NCBI GenBank assembly: GCA_031550605.1
Contig: JAVBOK010000011.1
Span: 7,909-71,908, forward strand
Reading direction: 5' to 3'
Source of the DNA: FLUQ01 sp031550605
GTDB taxonomy: Bacteria; Desulfobacterota; Desulfovibrionia; Desulfovibrionales; Desulfovibrionaceae
DNA length: 64,000 nucleotides
Below the pieces are notes generated by a model. It was not told the origin of the DNA. It made no database searches and worked only from the letters and a program-made list of their open reading frames with translations. The position numbers and the translations under genes are program-made. Below are positions 25,353 to 34,870 of this stretch, piece after piece (the stretch's first letter is position 1; each line of letters starts with the position of its first letter).

Positions 25353-28259
25353 TTACAATAATTTTTGGACGGTCCAGCCGCCTTCTTCGGCGGCGTGCTT
25401 TTCCAGAACCGAACCGCCGATGACGCAGATGTTGCCGCCAGCCAGGGCTGCCTCCAGCACGGTGCCGAATTCCTGAAAATGGCGCGCCGTGGTGCTGAAG
25501 ATTTCATCCCGCATCCGTTGCCGCGTTTCGCTTGTGTCTCCGGCAAGGCGGCGGGAAAAGGCGGCCATGCCCTTGGCGTCGGGCAGCAGGTACGCGTCGA
25601 CCTCGCCGATGGCTCCGATGATGGCGGCATCCAGGTCGCGGCGGGAGAGGCTGATGCCGCGCAGATGGTCCGCAGTGCGGCCGAATACGGCGATGGTCTC
25701 CTTCACGTTGGGATCGCGGTAGGAAGCCAGCACGAAAGAGCCGGTCATGCGGTCAAAAGAGCAGAACGCGCCGTAAGCCCCGCCCTGCACCCGCACCTTT
25801 TCCCACAGCCAGCCCGTGCGCAGTTGCTTCATGATCACATGCACGGAACCGTGATAGGCATAGCCGCTGTCGTAGAGGTTGCCGCCCCGGCCCACGTAGT
25901 TGACCTGGGAAGGCAGCAGCAGCGCTTCGCGCCGGGGCAGATCCGCCGCGGTCCAGGCGCCGGCCTGCGCGGCGGGCGCCTTGGCGGGCAGGGCAGCCGC
26001 CATGGCGGCCGCTTCGCGCAGCAGACGGTCCCTGTTGGCCTCTTCGCTGGTGATGTTCCAGTTCAGGTTTGAACGGACGAGCACGGAGGCGCGCACGGCT
26101 TCAAGATCCGCCAGCACGCCGGGCCAGTCGCGGGCCGTCCGCGCGGCCAGGTCACGCAGGTACAGCAGGGAGGCGACGCCGCCGAAAGCTTCTTCCATCC
26201 GGCCGGCAGGGGACTGGGCCGCGCGCAGGCGGGTGGTGACGAACGAATGCCCGGCGGGCACCAGGGCGTGTTCCATTCTGGCTTTTTCTTCCAGCACCAT
26301 GCGGGAAAACCGCTCGGGATCATTCAGATTCGCTTCCAGCGCGATCTCGCGCAGCAGCGCGAACATGTCGCTGATTTTGTCCGGCGCGGCCTTGCCGGAA
26401 AGGACCAGTCGGGGCAGGGGCGAACGGCTCAGCCTTTCGGTCAGCACGGTGGGTCCCGCGCCCAGTCCGCCGGTTTTGCAGGCGATGGCCATGTTCAGGT
26501 CGAGAAAATCCCGGTTTTTCGTGCCCATCTCCACCAGTGCCCGGCCCATGAGCGGCAGCAGGGGGTACAGATTCCGGGGCGTGTCCGCCAGATCGAAAAA
26601 TCCTTCCACGTACGCGATGCCGCTGGTCGGCAGGTCGTGGAACAGCACCGGCGCCGCTTCCGGCCCTTCCATGCTTTCGGAGGGGATGTCGGCGCCGCGT
26701 CTGGGCAGGTCCGCCACTTCCAGCCGGGGGATGCGGGCCAGATCCGCCGGATCGTCAGGTTTTTCCTGCAGGGCTTTCAGGGCCTGCGCCCGCGCGGCCA
26801 GCTCCTGGCGGTCCTTTTCGGGCAGGGCGCTCAGGGCGGCGGCGACGCGGTCCTGTTCCGCCAGGGCCTTGGCCGCTTCCAGTTCCCGGTCCGGGACCAG
26901 GGTGACCCGGGCCCGGTGGGGATTGTCCAGAAAATACCGGCGGATAAGGGCTTCAAAATACGGCTCGCCGGCCGCGATTTTCTTCTTGATCACGGCCAGG
27001 GGCGTTTCATAGCGCAGGGGGGCGAACGGATCGCCGTCGTGCAGCCAGGTGACCAGCGCCTGCAGCATGACCGCCAGGCCCACGGGAAAGCGGCCGGTGT
27101 TTTTTTCGCGCAGCGCGAATTCCACGCTGTTCACGGCGGCGTCCACGCACGGGGGGGGTATGCCGCCGGCGGCCAGGCCGCCGAGGGTGTCCAGAATCAG
27201 CGTTTCCACCTCGTCCGCGCGGCCGGGGTCGATCCCGCGCAAGCCCACGGAAAAGGAACTTTGCCGCAGTTCCTCTTCCAGGCCGTCGCCGGTCAGATCT
27301 TCACCCAGGCCGGATTCGATGAGCGCCCGGCGCAGGGGGGATGCCGGCATGCCCAGCAGAATGTGATCCAGCATGCGAAAGGCCAGATTCAGTTCCACAT
27401 CGTCGGTTTCGGCCAGCAGCCAGTTGCAGGCGGTCATGCCCTTGTCGCCGTCTTCCCCGGCGGCAAAGGGGATGCTGACGGAACGGGGCGCGGCCAGCGG
27501 TTTCTGCAGGGCGACGGCCGGGGCGGGATCCTGGCGGGTGAAGCGGGATATGGCCGCGCCGACCTGGGCCAGGCGTTCGTCTTCGTCATCGTCGCCCCAG
27601 AAAAAGAAGCGGGCATTGGACGGATGGTAATGAACGCGGTGAAAGCGCACGAAATCCCTATACGTCAGGTCGGGGATGACCTCCGGATCGCCGCCGGATT
27701 CCAGTCCGTATACCGTGTCGGGGAAAAGCTGGTGCAGGCAGTGGCGGCCCAGCACCGATTCGGGCGAGGAGAATACGCCTTTCATCTCGTTGTACACCAC
27801 GCCCTTGAATACGAAGCCGCCATTTTCACCGGGTTCCAGATGCCAGCCTTCCTGCTGGAAGACCTCTTCGGTGATGCGGGGAAAGAAGACGGCGTCCAGG
27901 TATACGTCGGTCAGGTTGCGGAAATCGCGGACATTGGCGCTGGCCACCGGGTAGCAGGTCTTGTCCGGATAGGTGAACGCATTGAGAAAGGTCTGCAGCG
28001 AACCCTTGAGCAGTTCCACAAAAGGTTCCCTGACCGGATATTTTTCCGACCCGCAGAGCACGGAATGCTCCAGAATATGAGGCAGGCCCGTGGAATCGGC
28101 CGGCGGAGTGCGGAAGCTGACCCCGAACACCTTGTTTTCGTCGGCGTTGCGGCAGGAAAGCAGTTCCGCGCCCGTGGCGTCGTGCCGCCAGAGCCGCATC
28201 GCGCTTTTGCATTCCGCGACTGCTTCTTCCCGGATCAACGTAAAACCGTGTGTGCCCAT
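25353..28259 (-). CDS. M16C metallopeptidase (presequence protease family)
   Basis: 968 residues, typical for the single-chain PreP/Cym1-like M16C group. The inverted zinc motif HILEH is at residues 61-65 (H61, E64, H65) within GLPHILEHSVLCGSEKYPV, followed by the ETFLNA-like QTFLNAFTYPDKTCYPVAS and VYNEMKGVFSSPES. Four homologous half-domains are expected; the C-terminal part contains GGAYGAFCSFDRMTG, which shapes the chamber. No signal peptide is seen, so it should be cytoplasmic, degrading peptides up to about 70 residues. It is the first gene of a transcript with UbiA. Confidence 0.93.
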   Translation of the reverse strand: MGTHGFTLIREEAVAECKSAMRLWRHDATGAELLSCRNADENKVFGVSFRTPPADSTGLPHILEHSVLCGSEKYPVREPFVELLKGSLQTFLNAFTYPDKTCYPVASANVRDFRNLTDVYLDAVFFPRITEEVFQQEGWHLEPGENGGFVFKGVVYNEMKGVFSSPESVLGRHCLHQLFPDTVYGLESGGDPEVIPDLTYRDFVRFHRVHYHPSNARFFFWGDDDEDERLAQVGAAISRFTRQDPAPAVALQKPLAAPRSVSIPFAAGEDGDKGMTACNWLLAETDDVELNLAFRMLDHILLGMPASPLRRALIESGLGEDLTGDGLEEELRQSSFSVGLRGIDPGRADEVETLILDTLGGLAAGGIPPPCVDAAVNSVEFALREKNTGRFPVGLAVMLQALVTWLHDGDPFAPLRYETPLAVIKKKIAAGEPYFEALIRRYFLDNPHRARVTLVPDRELEAAKALAEQDRVAAALSALPEKDRQELAARAQALKALQEKPDDPADLARIPRLEVADLPRRGADIPSESMEGPEAAPVLFHDLPTSGIAYVEGFFDLADTPRNLYPLLPLMGRALVEMGTKNRDFLDLNMAIACKTGGLGAGPTVLTERLSRSPLPRLVLSGKAAPDKISDMFALLREIALEANLNDPERFSRMVLEEKARMEHALVPAGHSFVTTRLRAAQSPAGRMEEAFGGVASLLYLRDLAARTARDWPGVLADLEAVRASVLVRSNLNWNITSEEANRDRLLREAAAMAAALPAKAPAAQAGAWTAADLPRREALLLPSQVNYVGRGGNLYDSGYAYHGSVHVIMKQLRTGWLWEKVRVQGGAYGAFCSFDRMTGSFVLASYRDPNVKETIAVFGRTADHLRGISLSRRDLDAAIIGAIGEVDAYLLPDAKGMAAFSRRLAGDTSETRQRMRDEIFSTTARHFQEFGTVLEAALAGGNICVIGGSVLEKHAAEEGGWTVQKLL

Positions 28260-28655
28260 GAATTCTCCCGATATCTGTTTTTACAGGTCGCGCGGCAAGA
28301 GAACGGGATGCCGCACACACAGCATACCACGTCCCGGTGTTGCTTGTCAGCATATAGAGCCGTTTCGCTTTGAGATTGTCGCGTGCCGGCGGACAAAGCC
28401 CCCCCGGGCGTTGCCGAAACCCCCGTGGCAACAGGGCGCCGCGCGGGCGGCATTCATTGCCGCCGGTACGCGACGGCGTGAGCGGGCCTTCGCCGGCCCC
28501 GGGTTTGCGGGGGCGTCATCCCGGCCTGCGCCCGTCCCGCGGCCCTTGCCGTACGGCGTTCCGCAAGGCCGGAACATGGCGTCCGAATCGATGCTTTCGC
28601 TGCGCGGACACTCCGCGGCCGTACCCGGCATGATTTTGCGCGGGCCGCCGCGTTG
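28260..28655. other. Intergenic region, palindrome, no gene
   Basis: 396 bases upstream of the M16C gene. Open frames here are GC-driven and lack motifs. The part 28381-28560 is a dense run of GC-rich inverted repeats, including GGCGGCATTCATTGCCGCC at 28446-28464, the reverse complement of the 24371 type. It must also hold the M16C promoter, probably near 28300-28380, where composition is less GC-rich. Confidence 0.5.
28446..28464 (-). repeat. REP-like palindrome, copy 2
   Basis: On the minus strand reads GGCGGCAATGAATGCCGCC, one base from the 24371 copy, with CGCGC directly after and CTGTTGCC a few bases further, as in copy 1 but with a shorter spacer. Confidence 0.45.
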
Positions 28656-29402
28656 TCAGCGGATATGGGACCGGACCAGAAAGCGCATTTCCTCAAAAGG
28701 CATGCGGTCGCGGATGGCCATGCCCAGGTCAATGGAAAGGGCCATTTTGCGGCGCATGTCGTCCAGAATAACTGTCTTGAACTTTTTCATCCATTTGCGG
28801 ACAAAAGGCGCGTCAAAACCGTCCACCACCAGGGCCAGGCCGTCGGTGAAAAAAACCGAGCCCGGCTGGGGCAGAAAAGAGCGCGTCGCCGCCTTGCCGT
28901 GCCGGCGGGCCAGGGTGGCGTAGAACAGCAGGGCGGTCACCAGGCTTTCGTCTGACAGGGAGTGGTTGATCTGGTACGTTTCCGACTGGGGAACGGCGTC
29001 CAGAGCGGCGGCCAGACGGGCCTGGGCCGTTTCCAGAAGCTGCTCGGGATTGGAAAGCGGCACGGCGAAACAGGCGGTGACGCGGGCCAGCGTGCGCAGC
29101 GGGTTTTCCCCGGTGGCGATATCCATGATGGCGATGCGCATGAGGTCGAACTGCCTGTCCAGTCTGTCCAGTTCGCCCTGCGCGCAGATTTCCGCAAGCT
29201 GGCGGCACTGCGCGGGCGAAAGTTCGGCCAGCAGCATGCCCAGAAGATGCCGGACAAAGGGTTCGCCGACGTAGCCCGCTTCCGCTTCCAGAATTTTCAA
29301 ATTCCGCGAGTTGCCCGTCAGTTTGCGCAGCGAAAGCCAATACGCGGCCACTCCGTCAAGGGGCATATGCAGAAAAGTCGGATCCTGGCGGGCTTGGGTC
29401 AT
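28656..29402 (-). CDS. Hypothetical cytoplasmic protein
   Basis: Not recognised. 248 residues, mostly helical, no signal or TM. Blocks that look conserved: HMPLDGVAAYWLSLRKLTGNSRNL, YVGEPFVRHLLGML, and the C-terminal KWMKKFKTVILDDMRRKMALSIDLG. It is followed by a glycogen-binding-like small protein. Its basic C-terminal helix could mark a nucleic-acid or protein binding role, but this is speculation. Confidence 0.72.
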   Translation of the reverse strand: MTQARQDPTFLHMPLDGVAAYWLSLRKLTGNSRNLKILEAEAGYVGEPFVRHLLGMLLAELSPAQCRQLAEICAQGELDRLDRQFDLMRIAIMDIATGENPLRTLARVTACFAVPLSNPEQLLETAQARLAAALDAVPQSETYQINHSLSDESLVTALLFYATLARRHGKAATRSFLPQPGSVFFTDGLALVVDGFDAPFVRKWMKKFKTVILDDMRRKMALSIDLGMAIRDRMPFEEMRFLVRSHIR

Positions 29403-29452
29403 GCGTCGTACAGCCGTGTCCCGCGGCAGGCCCCGGGACGGGGGGAAGTCGG

Positions 29453-29761
29453 TTACACGGTGAGCAGGGAATTGTCCGTCCCGGCGAAGTCACAATGTTC
29501 ATACCCGTCGGCCTGCGGGTCGTTCAGCCAGATTTTTTCATCCGCAAGATAGCGGAATTTGAAGGTACCGCCCGCCGGCAGTTTCATTTCAAGCGCAAAA
29601 TCCCCGTTTTTCAGGCGCCGCATAATGGAGGCCCCGGTATCCCAGTTGTTGAAGTCGCCGACAAGGGCAATCTGCCCGGCATTGCCCGCTTCGGACGCGG
29701 TCAGGTGAAACCGCACCTTGCATTCGTGTTTTGACTTGAGAAGCTGCTTGGTTATGGACAT
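29453..29761 (-). CDS. CBM48 / isoamylase early-set domain protein
   Basis: 102 residues consisting of one carbohydrate-binding-like beta domain: KVRFHLTASEAGNAGQIALVGDFNNWDTG, then FALEMKLPAGGTFKFRYLAD and WLNDPQADGYEHCDFAGTDNS. This is the AMPK-beta/isoamylase N-terminal pattern (GDFNNW, FRYLADEKIW). Stand-alone copies are common in Desulfovibrio-type genomes. It may bind glycogen or serve as an accessory subunit. GGGAGAATG precedes the ATG at 29761. Confidence 0.88.
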   Translation of the reverse strand: MSITKQLLKSKHECKVRFHLTASEAGNAGQIALVGDFNNWDTGASIMRRLKNGDFALEMKLPAGGTFKFRYLADEKIWLNDPQADGYEHCDFAGTDNSLLTV

Positions 29762-29897
29762 ATCATTCTCCCTGCGGATGTCGCGATACACCGCCGTGAA
29801 CGGCATGCGCTGAACAGGAACATGCCGCAGCCGGCGTGACGCTTGTGTGCCGGGCCGGGCATGGTGCCAACAGGAGGCCGGCGCGGGGAGAAAAAAC

Positions 29898-30284
29898 TCA
29901 GCAGTTGGCCGCCTTGAGGGTGTCTTCCAGAAAAGCCCGCAACGTGTCCGCCTGCGCCGCTTCAACCCCGCAAAGGCCGAAAACGACCGCCAGCAACATG
30001 TCCACCCGCAAAGTGATTTCCTGAAGGCCGTTACTTATATGGCACAGATCGTCCGTAACTTGCAAGACATAGACGCGCCGCCATTTCGCCGCGTTGGACC
30101 CGGACACCACGGAATACACCTGGCGGCCGTCGTTGGTGACGTACAGTTTCAGCCGGGTCAGGGTGCCCTGATCTTCGTCAAAATACGAACTTTCGGAAAA
30201 AAGTTTTCCCTGAAAGCGCACTTCCACCCCGGCGTCATTATGCAAGATATGTTCTTCCACCGCTTCCTGCCATTGCTCTGCCAT
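29898..30284 (-). CDS. Hypothetical protein
   Basis: Not recognised. 128 residues, start at ATG 30284 after GGAGGAGGGAAAC, a very strong site, so translation is likely. The first part is beta-rich (GVEVRFQGKLFSES, RLKLYVTNDGRQVYSVVSG, WRRVYVLQVTDDLCH); the second is helical. No signal or TM. It has no obvious partner; the CBM48 gene follows 137 bases downstream. Confidence 0.75.
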   Translation of the reverse strand: MAEQWQEAVEEHILHNDAGVEVRFQGKLFSESSYFDEDQGTLTRLKLYVTNDGRQVYSVVSGSNAAKWRRVYVLQVTDDLCHISNGLQEITLRVDMLLAVVFGLCGVEAAQADTLRAFLEDTLKAANC

Positions 30285-30374
30285 GTTTCCCTCCTCCAGG
30301 GCGGGACGATGACGCTGTAAGCTTCAATGGATTTCCTGCCGCGCCGGCGCCGGAGAGCGGCCCGGATGCGGCGG

Positions 30375-30674
30375 TCACGCCGTGGGCAACGTCAGTTGCT
30401 GCGGCCCCGCAGGCTTTGCCGTTTTGCCCCTGCCGGCGTTTTCCCGCGCGTCCGGGCGCGGAGCGTCACCGTCTTCCTGGTTTTGGCCGGGCTCGAACAG
30501 CTCTCCCCCGCCCTGGGCGGTCCAGAACGCTTGCAGATCGGTGCGCGAGATACGGTATTCACGCCCCAGTCTGGCGGCGCGCAACTCTCCCGCGCCGATT
30601 GCCCGGCGCAAGGTTTCTTTGTGGCAGCTGAGCAAAACAGCCGCTTCGGCCAACGTGAAGGTAGTCTTCCGCAT
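30375..30674 (-). CDS. Helix-turn-helix (excisionase-type) protein
   Basis: 99 residues. The N-terminal 50 residues match the MerR-like winged helix of excisionase proteins (FTLAEAAVLLSCHKETLRRAIGAGELRAARLGREYRISRTDLQAFW). The rest is a Pro/Ala/charged low-complexity tail. There is no integrase next to it, so it is probably a stand-alone regulator or an element remnant. The ATG at 30674 lacks a clear ribosome binding site. Confidence 0.82.
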   Translation of the reverse strand: MRKTTFTLAEAAVLLSCHKETLRRAIGAGELRAARLGREYRISRTDLQAFWTAQGGGELFEPGQNQEDGDAPRPDARENAGRGKTAKPAGPQQLTLPTA

Positions 30675-31031
30675 TGTTATGCATCCGGTATCAGAATGTC
30701 TATCACGCCCAATCAACCGGTGTCAACTCGAAGCGTACAAAGCCGGCAAAAAATAACCGGAAGAGGCTGTGGGGCGGCATGGCCACCGCGCGCATACCGG
30801 AAGTTATACTTGCCCGATGCCGCCTGTTTTCATGGTTTGGCGCAATTCCAGACCTACCGGGCGCCAGTCTGATTTATCGCTGAGCGAAACCGCAATTCCA
30901 CCGCATGCGGCCTGCGTCCGCCGCGACTGAAAGACGTTTTGGGGGGCATCCGTTGATCCTCGCGCCGTGTTTACCATTTCGCGGCAAGCTGATATCCAGT
31001 GCGGACACGCTTCCATGCAGGAGTTGCAGTT
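30675..31031. other. Intergenic region between divergent HTH and Sel1 genes
   Basis: 357 bases that should hold the promoters of both genes. No ORF with motifs. It is slightly less GC-rich around 30690-30760. I see no convincing -35/-10 pair. Confidence 0.45.
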
Positions 31032-31718
31032 ATGCGGACCATAATCACGGCGGTTTTCTGCCTGTTCCTGTTGTGCCCCGCTGCGCCGGCCGCCCCGGCT
31101 TCCCGGCAGCCCGCGCAGCAGGCGCCGGCCGCGCAGGCCGACCCGGCGACGCAGGCCGCGCTGCGGTCGGCATCCGCCGCTTACGGGAAAAAAGAGTACG
31201 CCGGGGCCATCAGGCAGCTGACGCCGCTGGCCGAGGCGGGCAACGCCCAGGCGGCATTCGCTCTGGGGCTCATGGCCATCCGGGGGCATGGCATGCCGCA
31301 GAGCCCCGAGACCGCCGCCAAATGGTGGACCCGGGCGGCCAGGGCGAATTTTCCCGACGCCCAGTACCATCTGGGGCTTTTGCACCACCGGGGGCTGCTC
31401 GGGCCGCGCAAGGCGGAGCTTGCCCGCGAGTGGTGGACCAGGGCCGCGGAAAACGGCCAGGGGGACGCCATGTTCGGCCTTGCCCAGATGATGCGGGCCG
31501 GCGACGGCGGTCCCGGGGACATGAACGGTTCCCTGCGCTGGTTCAATGCGGCCGCGGACCTGGGGCACCCCGGCGCGGCTTTTGAACTGGGCATGATGTG
31601 CAAGACCGGCCAGGGACTGCCTAAGGATATGAACAAGGCCCGCGCGTATTTCCAGAAAGCGGCTGCCGCGGGCATGCCCCAGGCGAAGCAGGAACTGGAA
31701 AAACTGCCGAAAAAATAG
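31032..31718 (+). CDS. Secreted Sel1-repeat protein
   Basis: 228 residues: a Sec signal peptide (MRTIITAVFCLFLLCPAAPAAPA), an Ala/Gln-rich linker, then four to five Sel1/TPR-like repeats of about 36 residues (for example AQAAFALGLMAIRGHGMPQSPETAAKWW, then FPDAQYHLGLLHHRG, GDAMFGLAQMMRAGDG and GAAFELGMMCKTGQGLPKDM). Such repeats bind proteins, and here act in the periplasm. AGGAG lies 8 bases before ATG 31032. rlmN follows after 5 bases and is probably cotranscribed. Confidence 0.9.
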   Translation: MRTIITAVFCLFLLCPAAPAAPASRQPAQQAPAAQADPATQAALRSASAAYGKKEYAGAIRQLTPLAEAGNAQAAFALGLMAIRGHGMPQSPETAAKWWTRAARANFPDAQYHLGLLHHRGLLGPRKAELAREWWTRAAENGQGDAMFGLAQMMRAGDGGPGDMNGSLRWFNAAADLGHPGAAFELGMMCKTGQGLPKDMNKARAYFQKAAAAGMPQAKQELEKLPKK

Positions 31719-31723
31719 ATCCC

Positions 31724-32794
31724 ATGCTCGATATACTGAATCTTTCGTTTGCCGAACTGTCGGCCTTCATGCGGGATGAACTGGGACAGCCGGCCTTTCG
31801 CGCCGGGCAGGTCTGGCAGTGGCTGTGGCAGAAGCGGGCCCGGTCTTTCGCCGGGATGACCAACGTCTCCAAGGAAACCCGCCGTATTCTGGAAGAACGG
31901 TGCTCCATCCGCTGGCCGGAAATAGCGGCTGAACAACAATCCGCCGACGGCACGGTGAAGCTGCTGCTGCGTCTGGCCGACGGCGAATGCGTGGAAACGG
32001 TGCTGATTCCCAGCGAATCGCGCGAGGGGGCGGGGCGGCTGACCCAGTGCCTGTCCTGCCAGGTGGGCTGCGCCATGGGCTGCACCTTTTGCGCCACGGG
32101 CGGCATGGGTTTCATCCGCAACATGAACATGGCCGAGATTCTGGGGCAGGTGCTTGTCGCCCGGGAATACCTGCACGAGGAACCCGATGCCCCACAGTTG
32201 CGCAACCTGGTGTTCATGGGCATGGGCGAGCCGCTGCTCAACCTGCGCGAAGTCATGCGCAGCCTGGAAGCCCTGAACCGCGAACCCGGTCTGGCTTTTT
32301 CGCCCCGGCGGATCACGGTTTCCACCTGCGGCCTGGAAAAGGGCCTGCGTGAACTGGGGGAAAGCGGTCTGGCCTATCTGGCCGTGTCGCTGCACGCGCC
32401 GGATCAGGAACTGCGCGCGCGCATCATGCCCAAAGCGGCTCGCTGGGAGCTTTCCGACCTGATGGAGGCCCTGGCCCGCTATCCCCTGAAGGCCAGGGAA
32501 CGCCTGACCTTTGAATACCTGCTGCTGGGCGGCGTCAACGACGGTCCGGAACATGCCAAAGCCCTGGCCAGGCTGATGGCGAAAGTCAAAGCCAAGCTGA
32601 ACCTGATCCTGTACAATCCGGTGGAAGATTCCCCCTACGCCGCGCCGGATCCGCAACGGGTGGAAGCCTTTGAAGCCATCCTGCGGAGCAAGCACATCAC
32701 GGCCATCGTCCGGAAAAGCAAGGGACGGGACATCAAGGCAGCCTGCGGGCAGTTGCGGGCGGTGAACAAGACCGGACCGCCGGACGCGGCCTGA
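31724..32794 (+). CDS. rlmN: Dual-specificity rRNA/tRNA adenine-C2 methyltransferase
   Basis: Radical SAM enzyme that methylates C2 of A2503 in 23S rRNA and A37 of some tRNAs. 356 residues with the cluster motif CAMGCTFC (C116, C120, C123), MGMGEPLLN for SAM binding, and the C-terminal mechanistic Cys in KSKGRDIKAACGQL, which with C355-type chemistry forms the thioether intermediate. The N-terminal helix bundle contains AFRAGQVWQWLW. Start ATG 31724 is five bases after the Sel1 stop. Confidence 0.96.
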   Translation: MLDILNLSFAELSAFMRDELGQPAFRAGQVWQWLWQKRARSFAGMTNVSKETRRILEERCSIRWPEIAAEQQSADGTVKLLLRLADGECVETVLIPSESREGAGRLTQCLSCQVGCAMGCTFCATGGMGFIRNMNMAEILGQVLVAREYLHEEPDAPQLRNLVFMGMGEPLLNLREVMRSLEALNREPGLAFSPRRITVSTCGLEKGLRELGESGLAYLAVSLHAPDQELRARIMPKAARWELSDLMEALARYPLKARERLTFEYLLLGGVNDGPEHAKALARLMAKVKAKLNLILYNPVEDSPYAAPDPQRVEAFEAILRSKHITAIVRKSKGRDIKAACGQLRAVNKTGPPDAA

Positions 32795-32880
32795 GACGGG
32801 CTTTCCCCTCAAGTTTTTCCCCATGCTCGCGCAATGTTCCGGTCCGGACTCTTCCCGGGCTTTCGGGCCGGAAAAGACGA

Positions 32881-32906
32881 TTGACAAATATAGGAGAAAA
32901 TATAAC
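32881..32906 (+). promoter_or_regulatory. Candidate promoter for the chemoreceptor gene
   Basis: A perfect TTGACA (32881-32886) with TATAAC at 32901-32906, but the spacer is only 14 nt, shorter than optimal. The region is AT-rich within GC-rich surroundings. A sigma28 site was looked for and not found convincingly. Confidence 0.35.
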
Positions 32907-32982
32907 ACCTCCCTTGCCGAATATAGCAATTCTTCTGCAGCGTCGTCACAAGAAACGTTATGGATGCGTATCGGGGGGAAAC

Positions 32983-34803
32983 ATGAGCATTAAACGGATG
33001 GTGAATATTTCTTGGGTCTTTTTTCTGACGGTTTTTTTGTTGCTGGGGTACGGACTGTTCAGCGTATGGGAAAACGCATCTTCGCGCGATGCAGCGCAGA
33101 CAGCGCGCCAGAAGTCATTCCTCCTTGCCGGTGAATTGCAGCAGAGTTCGGAAAATCTGACAAATTATGTCCGAATGTATGCCGTCACCGGCGAAGAAAC
33201 GTTCGCCACGGCGTACTGGGACGTCGTCAAGGTGCGTTCCGGCGACGCGCCCCGGCCTTCCGGCCTGCTCATTGCCTCCGGCCAGCGCGTTTCTCTGACC
33301 AGGCTTATGGAAGAAGCCGGATTCACGTCGGACGAATTGGGGCTGTTGCAGCAGGCGGGAAAACTTTCCGACGGGCTGATTCTGCTTGAGACGGAGGCCA
33401 TGCACGCGGTGAAGGGGGAATTCCGCGACGACGCGGGAGGCTTCACCAAAAAGGGCCAGCCGGATACCGCTTTGGCGGCCAGGCTGGTGTTCAGCAAGGA
33501 ATACCGTGACCATGTGCGGAAAATAATGGAGCCGATATCCGTTTTCCGCCAGAGACTCACCGAGCGGCTGGACAATGCCGTGCACGCGAAAACGGCGGGT
33601 TTTGAAAAAAGCCTGTGGCTGCTGATCGGCCTTTCTTCGGTGATGACGCTTGCCGCGCTGGGGTTTCTGATTTTTCTCAATCAGACGGTCGTTCGCCCCA
33701 TCCTGCAATGTGATGCCTTCGCGCAGCACGTGACGCAGGGCAATTTTGAAAGTCGCATGGCATACCAGAGCGCCAATGAGATAGGATCCCTGGCCGATTC
33801 GTTGCGCAGCATGGTGAAGAACCTGCGCGAACGCATCGCCCACGCGGAGGAGGCCACGAACAAGGCCGAAGCGCAATCCGCCCTGGCGGCGGAAGCTTCC
33901 CGCAACGCGGAGAGCGCCAGAATCGCGGCGGAAAAAGCGAAAAGCGCGGGCATGCATCAGGCCGCCGACCAGGTGACGGCCATCATGCGGGATGTCACGG
34001 TCAGTTGCTCCGCGCTGCACACCCAGGTGGACAACGCTTCGAAAGGGGCACTGGCCCAGCGGCAGCGCGCGGGAGAAACGGCGACGGCCATGGAGCAGAT
34101 GAACGCGACGGTTCTGGATGCCTCGCGCAACGCCGGCGTTGCGGCGGATTTCTCGGAAAAAGCGCGGCAACAGGCGCTTTCCGGGGCCGATGTCGTGCGC
34201 GACGTGCTGGGCGCCATCACGGCGGTCAGGACATCCACCGACAAGCTGCAGCAGAATCTGGCCCGGCTGGGCGAGCGTGCCGAAGGCATCGGCGAAGTGT
34301 TGGGCATCATCACCGATATCGCGGACCAGACCAATTTGCTGGCCCTGAACGCGGCCATTGAAGCCGCGCGGGCCGGCGAGGCCGGGCGCGGGTTTGCGGT
34401 CGTGGCGGACGAGGTGCGCAAACTGGCGGAAAAAACCATGCAGGCCACGCATCAGGTGGGCGAAGCCGTGGGCGCCATTCAGCGGGACGCCGCCTCCAGT
34501 ATCCACGATATGGGCGAGGCCGCCGGTTCCGTCAAGCGCAGCACGGAACTGGCCCAGACCGCGGGCACGTCGCTGCAGGAAATCGTGGCCATCGTGAACG
34601 AAACGGCAAATCAGGTCCGGGCCATTGCCGCGGCGGTGGAAGAACAGTCCGCCACCAGCCGCGCGATCAGCCGCAACACGGACGAGGTGCTGGCCACGGC
34701 GGAAGCGACGGCCGGCGCCATGACCCATTCGGTGGATGCCCTCAAACGTCTGACGACCCTGACCCGCAACATGGAAAAGCTGGTGGAGGATTTACGGAAA
34801 TAG
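32983..34803 (+). CDS. Methyl-accepting chemotaxis protein
   Basis: 606 residues. TM1 is about residues 8-28 and TM2 about 211-233; between them is a helical periplasmic sensor of ~180 residues without a recognised ligand motif (ENLTNYVRMYAVTGEETF). HAMP follows (RPILQCDAFAQHVTQGNFE), then a long coiled coil and the signalling hairpin tip (GIITDIADQTNLLALNAA, then RAGEAGRGFAVVADEVRKLAE). ATG 32983 with GGGGG upstream is preferred over the frame start at 32881, which would place the promoter in the gene. Adaptation peptide signals (CheR pentapeptide) are absent at the C terminus. Confidence 0.94.
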   Translation: MSIKRMVNISWVFFLTVFLLLGYGLFSVWENASSRDAAQTARQKSFLLAGELQQSSENLTNYVRMYAVTGEETFATAYWDVVKVRSGDAPRPSGLLIASGQRVSLTRLMEEAGFTSDELGLLQQAGKLSDGLILLETEAMHAVKGEFRDDAGGFTKKGQPDTALAARLVFSKEYRDHVRKIMEPISVFRQRLTERLDNAVHAKTAGFEKSLWLLIGLSSVMTLAALGFLIFLNQTVVRPILQCDAFAQHVTQGNFESRMAYQSANEIGSLADSLRSMVKNLRERIAHAEEATNKAEAQSALAAEASRNAESARIAAEKAKSAGMHQAADQVTAIMRDVTVSCSALHTQVDNASKGALAQRQRAGETATAMEQMNATVLDASRNAGVAADFSEKARQQALSGADVVRDVLGAITAVRTSTDKLQQNLARLGERAEGIGEVLGIITDIADQTNLLALNAAIEAARAGEAGRGFAVVADEVRKLAEKTMQATHQVGEAVGAIQRDAASSIHDMGEAAGSVKRSTELAQTAGTSLQEIVAIVNETANQVRAIAAAVEEQSATSRAISRNTDEVLATAEATAGAMTHSVDALKRLTTLTRNMEKLVEDLRK

Positions 34804-34829
34804 GGCGCGGTGTTCTCACGCATTGCAAC

Positions 34830-34870
34830 GAAACCGGGCGTTTTCCGCGATGCGGGAAACGCCCGGTTTC
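34830..34870. terminator. Terminator after chemoreceptor gene
   Basis: 19-bp stem (34830-34848 with 34852-34870) with loop GAT and one G-U pair; left arm begins GAAACCGGGCG. T-run is weak. Positioned between convergent mcp and the hmc operon end. Confidence 0.7.

Noticed and set aside
32881..32982. Longer start for the chemoreceptor at 32881
   Set aside because: The added 34 residues are unlike an MCP N terminus and would bury the TTGACA promoter; ATG 32983 has a binding site and begins just before TM1.
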